35,405 nucleotides of DNA, from the NCBI GenBank assembly GCA_934196075.1, contig CAKPVW010000017.1, positions 1-35,405 of the forward strand. The letters run 5' to 3'. The notes beneath the pieces were generated by a model. It did not search any database. It was not told where the DNA came from and saw only the letters and a program-made list of their open reading frames with translations. This DNA is from an uncultured Anaerovibrio sp. Lineage in GTDB: Bacteria; Bacillota; Negativicutes; Selenomonadales; Selenomonadaceae. The first letter of the stretch is position 1; each line of letters opens with the position of its first letter. Of this stretch, positions 1-8,144 are shown one piece after another. A program made the position numbers and the translations under genes.

Positions 1-160
1 CAGGGTCATTTAGCCGACAGAGCAAAAGTCGTTATGACCGCAGGCTGTCTTTCAGAAAAACGGGGACGTATAACTCTCCAAATCAGAAATTTTCTAATAC
101 CTACCTAATCTATATTATGTATTTTACACTGGCAGGAAGATGTATATTGCCTTGAAAACC
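1..160. other. Left edge, unassigned sequence
   Basis: No gene can be supported here. The first ~75 bases are clearly GC-richer than the AT-rich spacer that follows. A plus-strand frame is open from base 1 to a TAA at 106-108 (35 codons), and other frames are open over similar lengths, so this could be the tail of a gene or a dispersed repeat cut by the window edge. I see no recognisable protein motif. Confidence 0.3.
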
Positions 161-196
161 ACAAATAGCTCCTGCGGAGTAGCAGGAGCTATTTGT
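161..196 (-). terminator. Perfect 15-bp hairpin downstream of the porin
   Basis: Bases 161-175 and 182-196 form a perfect 15-bp inverted repeat with a 6-base loop, about 50 bases past the porin stop codon. On the minus strand it is followed by GGTTTTC, so the U-tract is weak. It most likely ends the porin transcript, or protects its 3' end. Confidence 0.6.
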
Positions 197-246
197 CTAT
201 ACACATACAGATGGGGTAAGGTTTACGAAAAAAATTAAGGATTTAA

Positions 247-1608
247 TTAAAAGTGGAAATCAACCTGGGTACGGAACAGATTGCGATCAAATGGGTTGGA
301 ACCAGCATAATCACACTTCTGCTGGCTGTAGAGAGTCTCCCACTCTACGTTCTTTGCAGGTACATATTTAACGCCTACAATCCAGCCCTTGGAGCCGAAT
401 GGAGTGGATCCCCACTCATCATCACCGGCGATCTGGCCGTTTTCGCCATACTTGAAGTAACGAGCATAGAGGCCAAAGGAACCTGGATCATTCAGATCAG
501 TACCCTTGTAGTTGATACGGGCAGCTGCAGACTTGTTGTTGTTATCTGCATTGGTCTGAATATAATCTGCCAGGAAGCGTACATTCTTAGCCACATCAAC
601 GCCAGTAGACAGAACAAAGGCATTGTCACGTGGAACAGTAACAGTCTTATACTCTGGTACAATATCAGTAATTGCACCAGCAGTATTCTTAACGAAATTA
701 TAGCCTGTAATTTCATCAGTGCTATAGGTATGACCCTTGCTCATATCACTCTTTACATAGTTCAGATTGATATCTACGCAATGACCTACAGAACCCCAAG
801 TACCAATACCGTAGATGGACTCCTTGTCACCAGTACCAGTACCGGAAGCATAGATTGCGCTGGCAGTCAGGCCAGTGCCCTTAATAGGAATACCTGCCTG
901 AATACCGTCAGTTTCAGTACCCAGCAGAACGTTCTGGAAGCCCAAGCCTCTCCATGCACGACCAACATTTACCCAAGCGCCATTGTCAAAATTACCTTCT
1001 ACCCAAACACGCTTGATATTACCATCATGGCCGGACCAGGTCTTCTGGGAATACTTGCTAAAACCAGTGTTGTAACTGCCATCGTCGCTATAGCGATGAT
1101 GAGTCTCAACCTGAGTCTTTACGGTCCAGTTGTCATTTACCTTGTAGTCAGCCCGCAAATCCAAATAGGTACGATCGTTGCTGCGGTCTACACCATGGGT
1201 ATCCTTGTCGTCATGATCATACTGGGCACGCATGAAACCATAGAAATTAAGCTTGCCAACCTTATCCTTCAGATCAGCAACATCATCCTTAATGGTCTTC
1301 AGTTCGCTGTCATACTCAGACTGCATCTTCTCAATCAGAGCACGGTCAGCAATATTAGCTTGATCCAGCTTGTCAGTAGCTCTAGCCACGATAACAGCCA
1401 TCTCATAACGGCTGATAGCACGATCACCAGCATAGGTACCATCAGGCATACCCTCAATAATACCATCCTTTACCAGCTGATTTACAGCCTCGTAGCTCCA
1501 GTGATCCTTTGGTACGTCTGCCAGACTACCCTCAGCTGCCATAGCAGTGCCACCCATAACAGCGGTTAATGCCATAGCTGCAGCCAGACTTGCTAACTTC
1601 TTCTTCAT
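247..1608 (-). CDS. SLH-domain outer-membrane porin (OmpM-like)
   Basis: Predicted 453-residue outer-membrane channel of the type found in Negativicutes, where an N-terminal SLH domain tethers the outer membrane to the cell wall. Seen in the sequence: a signal peptide starting MKKKLASLAAAMALTAV and ending near AMA; an SLH domain just after it (VPKDHWSYEAVNQLV, then DGTYAGDRAISRYEMAVIVA); a short charged coiled coil (ADKLDQANIADRALIEKM to about DLKDKVGKL); and a long beta-strand-rich region with many aromatic and Asn/Gly residues, ending in Phe, the usual signal for outer-membrane insertion. The reading frame stays open 23 codons upstream, but the start at 1608 has a strong GGGAGGAG ribosome binding site and gives a proper signal peptide. 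It is monocistronic with a long leader. The family call is confident; the substrate is not known. Confidence 0.93.
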   Translation of the reverse strand: MKKKLASLAAAMALTAVMGGTAMAAEGSLADVPKDHWSYEAVNQLVKDGIIEGMPDGTYAGDRAISRYEMAVIVARATDKLDQANIADRALIEKMQSEYDSELKTIKDDVADLKDKVGKLNFYGFMRAQYDHDDKDTHGVDRSNDRTYLDLRADYKVNDNWTVKTQVETHHRYSDDGSYNTGFSKYSQKTWSGHDGNIKRVWVEGNFDNGAWVNVGRAWRGLGFQNVLLGTETDGIQAGIPIKGTGLTASAIYASGTGTGDKESIYGIGTWGSVGHCVDINLNYVKSDMSKGHTYSTDEITGYNFVKNTAGAITDIVPEYKTVTVPRDNAFVLSTGVDVAKNVRFLADYIQTNADNNNKSAAARINYKGTDLNDPGSFGLYARYFKYGENGQIAGDDEWGSTPFGSKGWIVGVKYVPAKNVEWETLYSQQKCDYAGSNPFDRNLFRTQVDFHF

Positions 1609-1666
1609 AATATAAACTCCTCCCACAATTCTCTCATTTTCTCCAAAAAAATACCTAATCCCCTCC

Positions 1667-1696
1667 GCAGCCCTCATTCACACATATGAAGGCTGC
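1667..1696 (-). promoter_or_regulatory. Hairpin in the porin 5' leader
   Basis: On the minus strand GCAGCCTTCAT and ATGAGGGCTGC form an 11-bp stem with one G-U pair and an 8-base loop, about 58 bases upstream of the porin start. A run of seven T follows about 17 bases after it. It could be a stabilising leader hairpin, an sRNA target or an attenuator. Confidence 0.45.
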
Positions 1697-1770
1697 TAGA
1701 TTTGGTAGCAAGGCTTGCTGTGGGGTGTAATGCGATGTAGAATACAGCAGATCCTTGCAGTGTCATATAT

Positions 1771-1798
1771 AATATACTCAGAGGGGTTGGGGTATGAA
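1771..1798 (-). promoter_or_regulatory. Candidate porin promoter
   Basis: On the minus strand TTCATA (1793-1798) and TATATT (1771-1776) are separated by 16 bases. The -10 is good and the -35 is only 4/6. It would give a leader of about 155 bases. The rest of 1609-1885 holds only a small UUCG-capped hairpin (around 1806-1822), possibly the end of the malQ transcript. The 66-codon frame in this gap has no coding character. Confidence 0.35.
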
Positions 1799-1885
1799 CT
1801 GTCTCAGTGGCCGAAGCCACCAGCAGTTTTTGTCTAGTCTCCCCTATCCTGTCACCTGAATGAAACAAGGACATGGGACACCTTT

Positions 1886-3382
1886 TTACAATCTGCCATA
1901 GGTTTTGACAGATTTATATATCTCCGCAGCCAGTTCAGGGGTGAGAGCCTTGGCATCAACTCTCCACCGCCAATTCTGTCCTACGGTAGATGGCTTATTG
2001 GTTCTGGCACTGTTATCCAGTCCCAGATAATCCTGCAACGGAATGATGCAGGTTGCAGCTACGCTGGCCATAGCGGTATTAATCATAGGCTTGTGCAGCT
2101 CCTGCAAAGGAGTCTTGCTGGCATAGAGATAATCTCTTACCATATCTATTTCAACCTGAGTAATACTCTTGAACCAGCCCTGCAGGGTTTCATTGTCATG
2201 GGTACCTGTGTAAACCACGCAATTATTATTGTAATTATGTGGCAGATAATCGGCAGCTGCACCGGTATCACGGGCATCAAAGGCAAATTCCAGCACCTTC
2301 ATATTGGGGAAGCCGCTTTCCTTTACCAGCTGACGGACAGAGTCTGTCATAAAGCCCAAATCCTCAGCAATAACCTTTCTATCTCCCAGACAGTATTTCA
2401 TGCATTTGAACAAATCAATGCCTGGGCCTTTTTCCCAATGACCATTAACAGCATCCTTGGCACCATATGGAATACTATAGTATTCATCAAAGCCACGGAA
2501 ATGATCGATGCGCAGTACATCATACATATTGAAAGCGTACCAGAGACGGCTCATCCACCAATCAAAGCTGGTGTTTCTGTGATAATCCCAGTTATACAGA
2601 GGATTGCCCCACAGCTGGCCTGTTGCAGAAAATCCATCTGGCGGGCAGCCTGCCACAGCCAAAGGCTCACATTTGTCATTGAGCTGGAATAACTCTGGAT
2701 GGGACCAAGTGTCGGCACTATCCATGGCTACATAGATAGGAATATCACCGATGATTTCCACACCCTTGCTGTTGGCATAAGCCTTCAGCGCCTGCCACTG
2801 TCTGGCAAAGAGGTACTGCATGAACATCTGGAACTCAATATCAAAATACAGTTCCTTGCGATAATAGTCCATGGAATAACCCCAACGGAGGCGGATATCC
2901 TCTGGCCATTCATTCCAGCACTTGCCCTCAAATCTATCCTTTAAGGCCATAAAGAGAGCATAATCTTCCAGCCACCAGCCATTATCTGCTACATACTGCT
3001 GGAAATCCTGATTCTCGCTTATACGGCTCTTTTCATAAGCCTTGCGCAAAAGCTTGTAACGACCATTATACAGCTTGGCATAGTCAATATCAAATGGATT
3101 TTTGCCCATATCCACAGCCTTGATATCCTGGGCGGTTAAAAAACCAGCCTCTACCAGTTTGTCCAAGCTGATGAAATATGGATTGCCTGCAAAGGTAGAA
3201 AAGGACTGATAAGGTGAATCACCATAACTGGTAGGCACCAAAGGCAAAATCTGCCAATAATGCTGTCCAGCTGACTGAAGCCAGTCTACAAATTTGTAGG
3301 CTGCTTCATCAAAACAACCAATACCGTAATGGGATGGCAAGCTGCTTACTGGCAGCAATATCCCAGCTTTTCTCTTCATCAT
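1886..3382 (-). CDS. malQ: 4-alpha-glucanotransferase (amylomaltase, GH77)
   Basis: Transfers alpha-1,4-glucan chains between maltodextrins, releasing glucose; cytoplasmic maltose/maltodextrin metabolism. The 498-residue length is normal for bacterial MalQ. The GH77 catalytic triad is visible: nucleophile Asp in RIDHFRGFDEYYSIPYG (about residue 293), acid/base Glu in VIAEDLG (about 340) and the third Asp in YTGTHDNETLQGW (about 396). The N-terminal KRKAGILLPVSSLPSHYGIG is characteristic. The frame can be extended to a TTG two codons upstream, but the GGAGG at 3390-3394 sits 7 bases from the ATG at 3382 and too close to the TTG. It starts 2 bases after the stop of the upstream EEP-family gene, so the two are co-transcribed and probably translationally coupled. 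Confidence 0.95.
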   Translation of the reverse strand: MMKRKAGILLPVSSLPSHYGIGCFDEAAYKFVDWLQSAGQHYWQILPLVPTSYGDSPYQSFSTFAGNPYFISLDKLVEAGFLTAQDIKAVDMGKNPFDIDYAKLYNGRYKLLRKAYEKSRISENQDFQQYVADNGWWLEDYALFMALKDRFEGKCWNEWPEDIRLRWGYSMDYYRKELYFDIEFQMFMQYLFARQWQALKAYANSKGVEIIGDIPIYVAMDSADTWSHPELFQLNDKCEPLAVAGCPPDGFSATGQLWGNPLYNWDYHRNTSFDWWMSRLWYAFNMYDVLRIDHFRGFDEYYSIPYGAKDAVNGHWEKGPGIDLFKCMKYCLGDRKVIAEDLGFMTDSVRQLVKESGFPNMKVLEFAFDARDTGAAADYLPHNYNNNCVVYTGTHDNETLQGWFKSITQVEIDMVRDYLYASKTPLQELHKPMINTAMASVAATCIIPLQDYLGLDNSARTNKPSTVGQNWRWRVDAKALTPELAAEIYKSVKTYGRL

Positions 3383-3384
3383 CT

Positions 3385-4236
3385 TCAATCCTCCACATCT
3401 ATAAGCAATCCGAAATGGTCCGAAACCACCGGCTCATTTTTATCATCAAAATAGGTTCTGCTAGAATGAACCTTTACCATCTCACTGCACCAGATATGGT
3501 CAATCCGCATACCCTCCAGCATTTGCTCCTGGGTAAGCTTGTCACGCCATCCATCAATAACACCTCGTACAGTGTTGCCAGCATCCTTCTCCTGTGCCAG
3601 AAGATAGGTGTCCTGCCAGCCGCTTTCTTTTATCAAATCATAGCCCTCATGCCTTATTTGGGCTGGGCTGTTAAAATCTCCCATCAGGAAAATCCGTCCC
3701 TGATGATTCTTTTGCTTCACAGCAGTCTCCAGCTTTTGCCATTGCTGATCAAAAGGCTCCTCTTCATCATTCCACCAGCCTAGATGGACGGTATAGAACC
3801 AATCCTCTGTGCCTGCGGGACGAATCCCTAGAGCATAACGAGTACGCCAGTTGGCATAATCCCCATCATGGCTTAACAATATTACATTAGCTTCCGCAAT
3901 AGGTTTACGGCAAAAAACTGCCATGCCTTCATCATATTTGCTATAACCTAGCTTCATAGGCAACCATGTCCAATTGTACTCAACACCTGCCCTGCGAAGA
4001 TCCTCTGCCACCACCGCAGCATGGTTGTCTGCTTTTAGGGGCCGTGGCTCCTGATTATTGTGATAGCGACCTCTTTGCAGTCCAGGCAGAGCATACTTGG
4101 CGGCTGCAGTCTGATTTACCTCCTGCATGGCGATAATATCTGGCTGCAATTGAGCCACTGCCTTTACAAAGCTTTCTTTTTTGCCTATGTAGTTTTCTTC
4201 TAAAATACTATGGGTATTTATTGTCATTAATTTCAT
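3385..4236 (-). CDS. Endonuclease/exonuclease/phosphatase (EEP) family hydrolase
   Basis: A 283-residue metal-dependent phosphoesterase of the DNase I/exonuclease III fold. Visible signatures: MKLMTINTHS at the N-terminus, the metal-binding Glu in DIIAMQEVNQ (about residue 39), GDFNSPAQIRHEGYDL in the middle, RIDHIWCS and the C-terminal SDHFGLLID. There is no signal peptide, so it is probably cytoplasmic. The substrate (nucleic acid, phospholipid or sugar/inositol phosphate) cannot be told from sequence. It directly precedes malQ with a 2-base gap. A frame extension begins at a GTG that overlaps the ribosome binding site; ATG at 4236 has GAGG 8 bases upstream and is preferred. Confidence 0.85.
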   Translation of the reverse strand: MKLMTINTHSILEENYIGKKESFVKAVAQLQPDIIAMQEVNQTAAAKYALPGLQRGRYHNNQEPRPLKADNHAAVVAEDLRRAGVEYNWTWLPMKLGYSKYDEGMAVFCRKPIAEANVILLSHDGDYANWRTRYALGIRPAGTEDWFYTVHLGWWNDEEEPFDQQWQKLETAVKQKNHQGRIFLMGDFNSPAQIRHEGYDLIKESGWQDTYLLAQEKDAGNTVRGVIDGWRDKLTQEQMLEGMRIDHIWCSEMVKVHSSRTYFDDKNEPVVSDHFGLLIDVED

Positions 4237-4334
4237 ATGATACACCTCATAAGGAATACTAACACGGGCTTAGGTTATGACAAGATTGAATGAATATATT
4301 TAACCCTCCTTATCCAATTAGATGATATATACCA

Positions 4335-4358
4335 TGGCAGGTAATTGGGGTCCTGCCA
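4335..4358 (-). terminator. Weak hairpin after the PTS gene
   Basis: TGGCAGG (4335-4341) and CCTGCCA (4352-4358) form a 7-bp stem in the 158-base gap between the PTS gene and the EEP-family gene. There is no clear U-tract on the minus strand, so termination may be partial and malQ may receive read-through from the PTS promoter. Confidence 0.35.
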
Positions 4359-4394
4359 CAGTATTATCATCGTGCTAGATATGGAGAAGGGCTA

Positions 4395-6566
4395 TCAAAG
4401 AATATCGTTAATATCAGACTTCAGTACATCAGCCTTTGGACCATATACGGCCTGAATGCCATTTCCCTTTACAAAGAGGCTCTGAGCACCTTCAGCCTTC
4501 CAGGCTTTCAAATCTGCTACCTTGCTGCCATCCTTAACAGTTACACGGAGGCGGGTAAAGCAGGAATCTACCAAATCGATGTTTTCACGGCCACCCAGCA
4601 GAGCAATAATGCGCTCAGCCTGGCTGTTGCCGTCACCCTTTTTGCCAGAGGACTTGCCCTCTTCTTCATCAGACTCGCTGTCGCTGTAGTTGCCCAGACG
4701 GCCTGGAGTAGCAAACTGGAACTTGCCGATAGCATAGTAAGCCACAACATAACCGATAATAGCAAAAGCTACACAGGTAATAAGGAAGTTTACAACATCA
4801 CCCATGAGGCCTGCATTGCTGACCATTGGCAGACGAGAAATAAACTCCAGATTACCAAAGGAATGCAGTCTCAAATCAATTACACCGGCCATGGCGAAAG
4901 CACAGCCCTGAATCAAAGCATAAACAATATAAAGAGGCATAGCACAGAACATGAACATGAACTCGATAGGCTCGGTAACACCAGTCAGGAAAGTTGCCAG
5001 AGCAGTAGAAACGAACATGGACTTGTAGAGGTGACGCTTGTCAGCATCTACACGACGATACATAGCATAAGCAAAACCCATCAGCAGACCAGTTGCACCA
5101 ATCATCTGACCAACCTTGAAGCGGGCAGGAGTAACAGTTGCCAGCAGCTGATTGTAGGAAGCGGTATCGCCAGCCTTAACGAAGTTAATCAAATCGTTAA
5201 CCCAAGCCAACCACAGTGGATCCTGACCATATACGGTAGTGCCAGCACCCAGGCCAGTCTGAACCACATAGGTGCCACCCAAAGCGGTGTAGTTAACAGG
5301 AATAGTAATCATATGATGCAAACCGAATGGCAGCAGCAGACGCTCCAGAGTACCATAGATAAATGGTGCCAACAGAGGAGCAGTATCAGCAGAGTTAGCA
5401 ATCCACACACCGAAGTCGTTGATAGCACCCTGAATTACAGGCCAAATCAAAGCCATAATGATGGAAATAACAGCGGAGTAAGCAATTACTACCATTGGTA
5501 CGAAACGCTTACCATTGAAGAATGCCAGTACATCAGGCAGCTTGCGGAAGTTGTAGTACTTGTTATAAGCAGCAGCACCAACGAAACCGGAGATGATACC
5601 GATGAACACACCCATGTTCAAAGCAGGTGCACCCAATACGCTAACAAAGTAATTCTTTACCAACAGTTCCTGACCAAAGAGGGAATATACCACAGCGTCA
5701 GGATTGCCAAGCATATCGCCGGTAACACCGAAGATGTTGCCGGTAATGCGGTTAATAAGACAGAAAGCAATAATAGCTGCAAAAGCACCGCCGGCTCTTT
5801 CCTTGGCCCAAGAACCACCAATGGCAATCGCAAAGAGAATGTGCAAATTACCAATCAGAGCCCAGCCCATATTCTCTAATACACAACCCAAAGTTACCAA
5901 TGCGCTGATGTCTACACACCAGAGCTGTAAAACCTTACCGATTGACAAAGCCAAACCTGCGGCAGGCATAACAGCAATAACTGTCAGCAATACTTTACCC
6001 AAATTCTGCAACAGGTCAAAATTTATAAGACCACTCTTCTTAGCTGGCTCTGGAGCCTGCTTTGTTTCTTCCTGGGCCACTTCCTTCTCCTCCACCTTAG
6101 ATTCAATAGTATAAATCAGAGTTTGGCCAGCCTTGGCCTCTCCCTCTGTAGCAGGAATGTTCAGCTTTCCTGCCTCGGCATTACAGAACAGCACTGGTGT
6201 GGTAGCTGCAATGTTTTTCTCCTCCAAATACTTGAGATCCACAGTTGCAATCAAGTCACCAGCCTTTACCTGAGTGCCTTCCTTTACTTTGATATCAAAA
6301 GGCTTTCCCTTTAGAGAAACGGTTTCCAAGCCCACATGCAGTAGAAGCTCAGCCCCCTCGGCTGTCTGAAAACCAAATGCGTGACGGGATTCTGCTATGG
6401 TAACCAAGGTACCTGTAATAGGACTGTAGATATTACCATCTGATGGTATAATAGCAATACCATCGCCCAGAATCTTATCGGAAAATACTGGATCCGGAAC
6501 CTCGCTAAGAGGGATTACCCGTCCGGTCATTGGTGCGTACACCGATGTAAGAACCGACTTTGACAT
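4395..6566 (-). CDS. PTS permease, glucose family, fused EIIA-EIIC-EIIB
   Basis: A 723-residue phosphotransferase permease that imports and phosphorylates a hexose or maltose-type sugar. Domain order is EIIA (about 1-135; phosphorylated His77 in AELLLHVGLETV with His62 nearby), a charged linker, a multi-spanning EIIC (about 175-600; LLPFGLHHMITIPVNYTALG is typical of the glucose family) and a C-terminal EIIB (about 648-723; phosphorylated Cys669 in VDSCFTRLR). All catalytic residues are present. Having EIIA first, rather than the EIICBA order of Bacillus PtsG, is less usual. The ATG at 6566 has a GGGGAGG ribosome binding site. The divergent LacI-type regulator and the downstream malQ suggest glucose, maltose or maltodextrin-derived sugars, but the substrate is inferred. 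Confidence 0.92.
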   Translation of the reverse strand: MSKSVLTSVYAPMTGRVIPLSEVPDPVFSDKILGDGIAIIPSDGNIYSPITGTLVTIAESRHAFGFQTAEGAELLLHVGLETVSLKGKPFDIKVKEGTQVKAGDLIATVDLKYLEEKNIAATTPVLFCNAEAGKLNIPATEGEAKAGQTLIYTIESKVEEKEVAQEETKQAPEPAKKSGLINFDLLQNLGKVLLTVIAVMPAAGLALSIGKVLQLWCVDISALVTLGCVLENMGWALIGNLHILFAIAIGGSWAKERAGGAFAAIIAFCLINRITGNIFGVTGDMLGNPDAVVYSLFGQELLVKNYFVSVLGAPALNMGVFIGIISGFVGAAAYNKYYNFRKLPDVLAFFNGKRFVPMVVIAYSAVISIIMALIWPVIQGAINDFGVWIANSADTAPLLAPFIYGTLERLLLPFGLHHMITIPVNYTALGGTYVVQTGLGAGTTVYGQDPLWLAWVNDLINFVKAGDTASYNQLLATVTPARFKVGQMIGATGLLMGFAYAMYRRVDADKRHLYKSMFVSTALATFLTGVTEPIEFMFMFCAMPLYIVYALIQGCAFAMAGVIDLRLHSFGNLEFISRLPMVSNAGLMGDVVNFLITCVAFAIIGYVVAYYAIGKFQFATPGRLGNYSDSESDEEEGKSSGKKGDGNSQAERIIALLGGRENIDLVDSCFTRLRVTVKDGSKVADLKAWKAEGAQSLFVKGNGIQAVYGPKADVLKSDINDIL

Positions 6567-6685
6567 ATTTCTTTCCTCCCCTTATTTACAGTTATCATGA
6601 TACTACTTCTTGGAATAGTTTTATGAAATAATTCAGAAACAGCCCTCCATCACCCCTGGATGTGTTTCTGAAATGCTATAACTAT

Positions 6686-6714
6686 ATTAAACCATATTTC
6701 ATAAAATTATGCAA
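6686..6714 (-). promoter_or_regulatory. Candidate promoter of the PTS gene
   Basis: On the minus strand TTGCAT (6709-6714) and TTTAAT (6686-6691) are separated by 17 bases; shifted readings TTAATA or TAATAT are also possible. The leader of about 115 bases contains the TTCAGAAACA/TGTTTCTGAA inverted repeat, which could also fold as RNA. Confidence 0.4.
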
Positions 6715-6731
6715 CACTTTTTTCTGCAAAC

Positions 6732-6760
6732 TTGACTTTTTTTTCTAAATAGGGTAAATT
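6732..6760 (+). promoter_or_regulatory. Candidate promoter of the LacI-type regulator
   Basis: TTGACT (6732-6737), 17 bases, then TAAATT (6755-6760). It lies about 205 bases upstream of the start, leaving a long AT-rich leader that contains the fifth TTTATGAAAT element. A second TTGACT at 6887 has no convincing -10. Confidence 0.4.
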
Positions 6761-6966
6761 TAAGATGTGAAAAATCGTAATATATAATGTAGCAAAATTT
6801 ATTTTTGACTGTTGTAATTGACAAAAAAATTTTCCATTTATGAAATGTAACTAATCAACTATGCAATAAATATTGATGATATGTCGTTGACTTTAGTTGA
6901 AATCATGTACACAAAACCTGAACAAAGGTTGATTTTGCTCCATGCTATAGGAAGGGGAGTGTTTTT

Positions 6967-8031
6967 ATGGCAGTAACGATTAGAGATGTGGCTGCCCTAG
7001 CAGGAGTTTCTCCAGCCACAGTATCTAGAACCTGCAATAACAATCCAGCTATCAGTGCTGAAACCAGAGAAAAGGTATGGCAGGCTATTGCCACTTTGGG
7101 TTATAAAGTTTCTGCAACAAGCAATGCAACAAATATAAATAACGAAAGAAATTCTATTTCTGCCAATAATAAATTACCTCGCAACATTGGCATTATTATG
7201 AAGCCCCAAGAGAAAAAGGGCTATGATAATCCCTTTGTAACCCGCTCGATTCGTGGTATTTGTCAGGCTGCCATGGAGCAGCGCTACTCCACCATGATTA
7301 TTTCCGGAGAAAACTATCAGGAGATGCTGGATTGTATTCAGGATCTGGTGCGACTCCAAAGAATTCAGGGTTTTGTTTTCCTCTATTCGGCTTTGGATGA
7401 TCCTTTGATTACCTATATGCACCAATATCGTATTCCCTTCGTGGTAATTGGCAAGGCCAGTGCCTATGTCAATGATACTGTCTATGTGGACAATGATAAT
7501 CTGGTAGCCGGACAGGATGCTGCCAATTATCTGATTGAAATGGGCCACAAGAAAATAGCCTTTGTCTGCGACAATATTTCTCAGATTTTTGCCTATGAGC
7601 GTCATGCAGGCTTCCGGCTTTCTATGATGCAAAACAATCTAGATATACCGGAAAGCTATACCATCTGCGGCATTACCATGCCTTTGGACAAAAACAGCAG
7701 TCTGGCTCATTTATTACTTGGGGATAACCGGCCAACAGCTTTGCTGATTATTGATGATACTGTAGCTCTGGCTACTCTGCAGATTTGCCACGAACTGCAT
7801 ATCAGGGTACCAGAGGATTTGTCCATTCTCACTTTTAATAACTCTGTAATGGTAAAGCTTTCTACACCACCTCTCAGTACCGTGGATATCAATTCCCGTC
7901 AGCTGGGTATGGAGGCGGGCCTTCAGTTGATTAATATGATTGAAAATCCTAGTATGAGTGCCACAAAAATCATTGTGCCTCATTATCTGGTCAAGAGGGA
8001 CAGCTGCCGCCCTCCTCAGCAGGATAGCTAA
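6967..8031 (+). CDS. LacI/GalR-family transcriptional regulator
   Basis: A 354-residue DNA-binding regulator responding to a sugar or sugar phosphate. The N-terminal helix-turn-helix VTIRDVAALAGVSPATVSR (residues 3-21) plus the hinge-side helix (AISAETREKVWQAIATLGYK) are textbook LacI. A Ser/Asn-rich stretch (about 50-70) leads into a periplasmic-binding-protein-like ligand domain (GIIMKP, VYVDNDNLVAGQDAANYL, KKIAFV, LSTPPLSTVDI near the end). The ribosome binding site GGAAGGGGAG lies 7-8 bases upstream of the ATG. It is transcribed away from the PTS gene, the usual arrangement for a local regulator of that gene, and the shared 400-base region carries the repeated operator-like element. Effector unknown. 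Confidence 0.92.
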   Translation: MAVTIRDVAALAGVSPATVSRTCNNNPAISAETREKVWQAIATLGYKVSATSNATNINNERNSISANNKLPRNIGIIMKPQEKKGYDNPFVTRSIRGICQAAMEQRYSTMIISGENYQEMLDCIQDLVRLQRIQGFVFLYSALDDPLITYMHQYRIPFVVIGKASAYVNDTVYVDNDNLVAGQDAANYLIEMGHKKIAFVCDNISQIFAYERHAGFRLSMMQNNLDIPESYTICGITMPLDKNSSLAHLLLGDNRPTALLIIDDTVALATLQICHELHIRVPEDLSILTFNNSVMVKLSTPPLSTVDINSRQLGMEAGLQLINMIENPSMSATKIIVPHYLVKRDSCRPPQQDS

Positions 8032-8072
8032 TAAGCCAATCCATCTGACAATTTCATACAATAAAAAAAAAC

Positions 8073-8124
8073 ACCATGAACTAGCCAGCAAGCCTGTTAG
8101 GCATATTTGCTTATAGTTCATGGT
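8073..8124. terminator. Bidirectional terminator between convergent genes
   Basis: ACCATGAACTA (8073-8083) and TAGTTCATGGT (8114-8124) form a perfect 11-bp stem with a 30-base loop. On the minus strand the stem is followed by a T-run of about ten, which suits the P-type ATPase operon. On the plus strand it is followed by ATTTATT and can serve the regulator gene. Confidence 0.75.
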
Positions 8125-8144
8125 ATTTATTATGGAAAGCTTTT

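Larger units (their letters stand above)
6619..6846. promoter_or_regulatory. Operator-like array TTT[A/C]TGAA[A/T]T, five copies
   Basis: The element occurs at 6620-6629 (+), 6630-6639 (-), 6665-6674 (+), 6696-6705 (-) and 6837-6846 (+). The first two abut head to head, giving an imperfect 20-bp palindrome (6620-6639). In addition 6619-6629 and 6696-6706 are an 11-bp perfect inverted repeat, and 6632-6641 with 6663-6672 a 10-bp one. The copy at 6696-6705 lies within the candidate PTS promoter spacer. These are the best candidates for binding sites of the adjacent LacI-type regulator, though they lack the central CG common in that family. Confidence 0.5.

Noticed and set aside
253..1569. 438-codon plus-strand frame opposite the porin
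   Set aside because: Exact antisense of the porin, no ribosome binding site, composition follows the complementary strand of a real gene.
1674..1874. 66-codon minus-strand frame between malQ and the porin
   Set aside because: No ribosome binding site or coding character; it overlaps the candidate porin promoter and leader hairpin.
4863..5879. 338-codon plus-strand frame opposite the PTS gene
   Set aside because: Shadow of a gene with all catalytic motifs on the other strand; no start signal.
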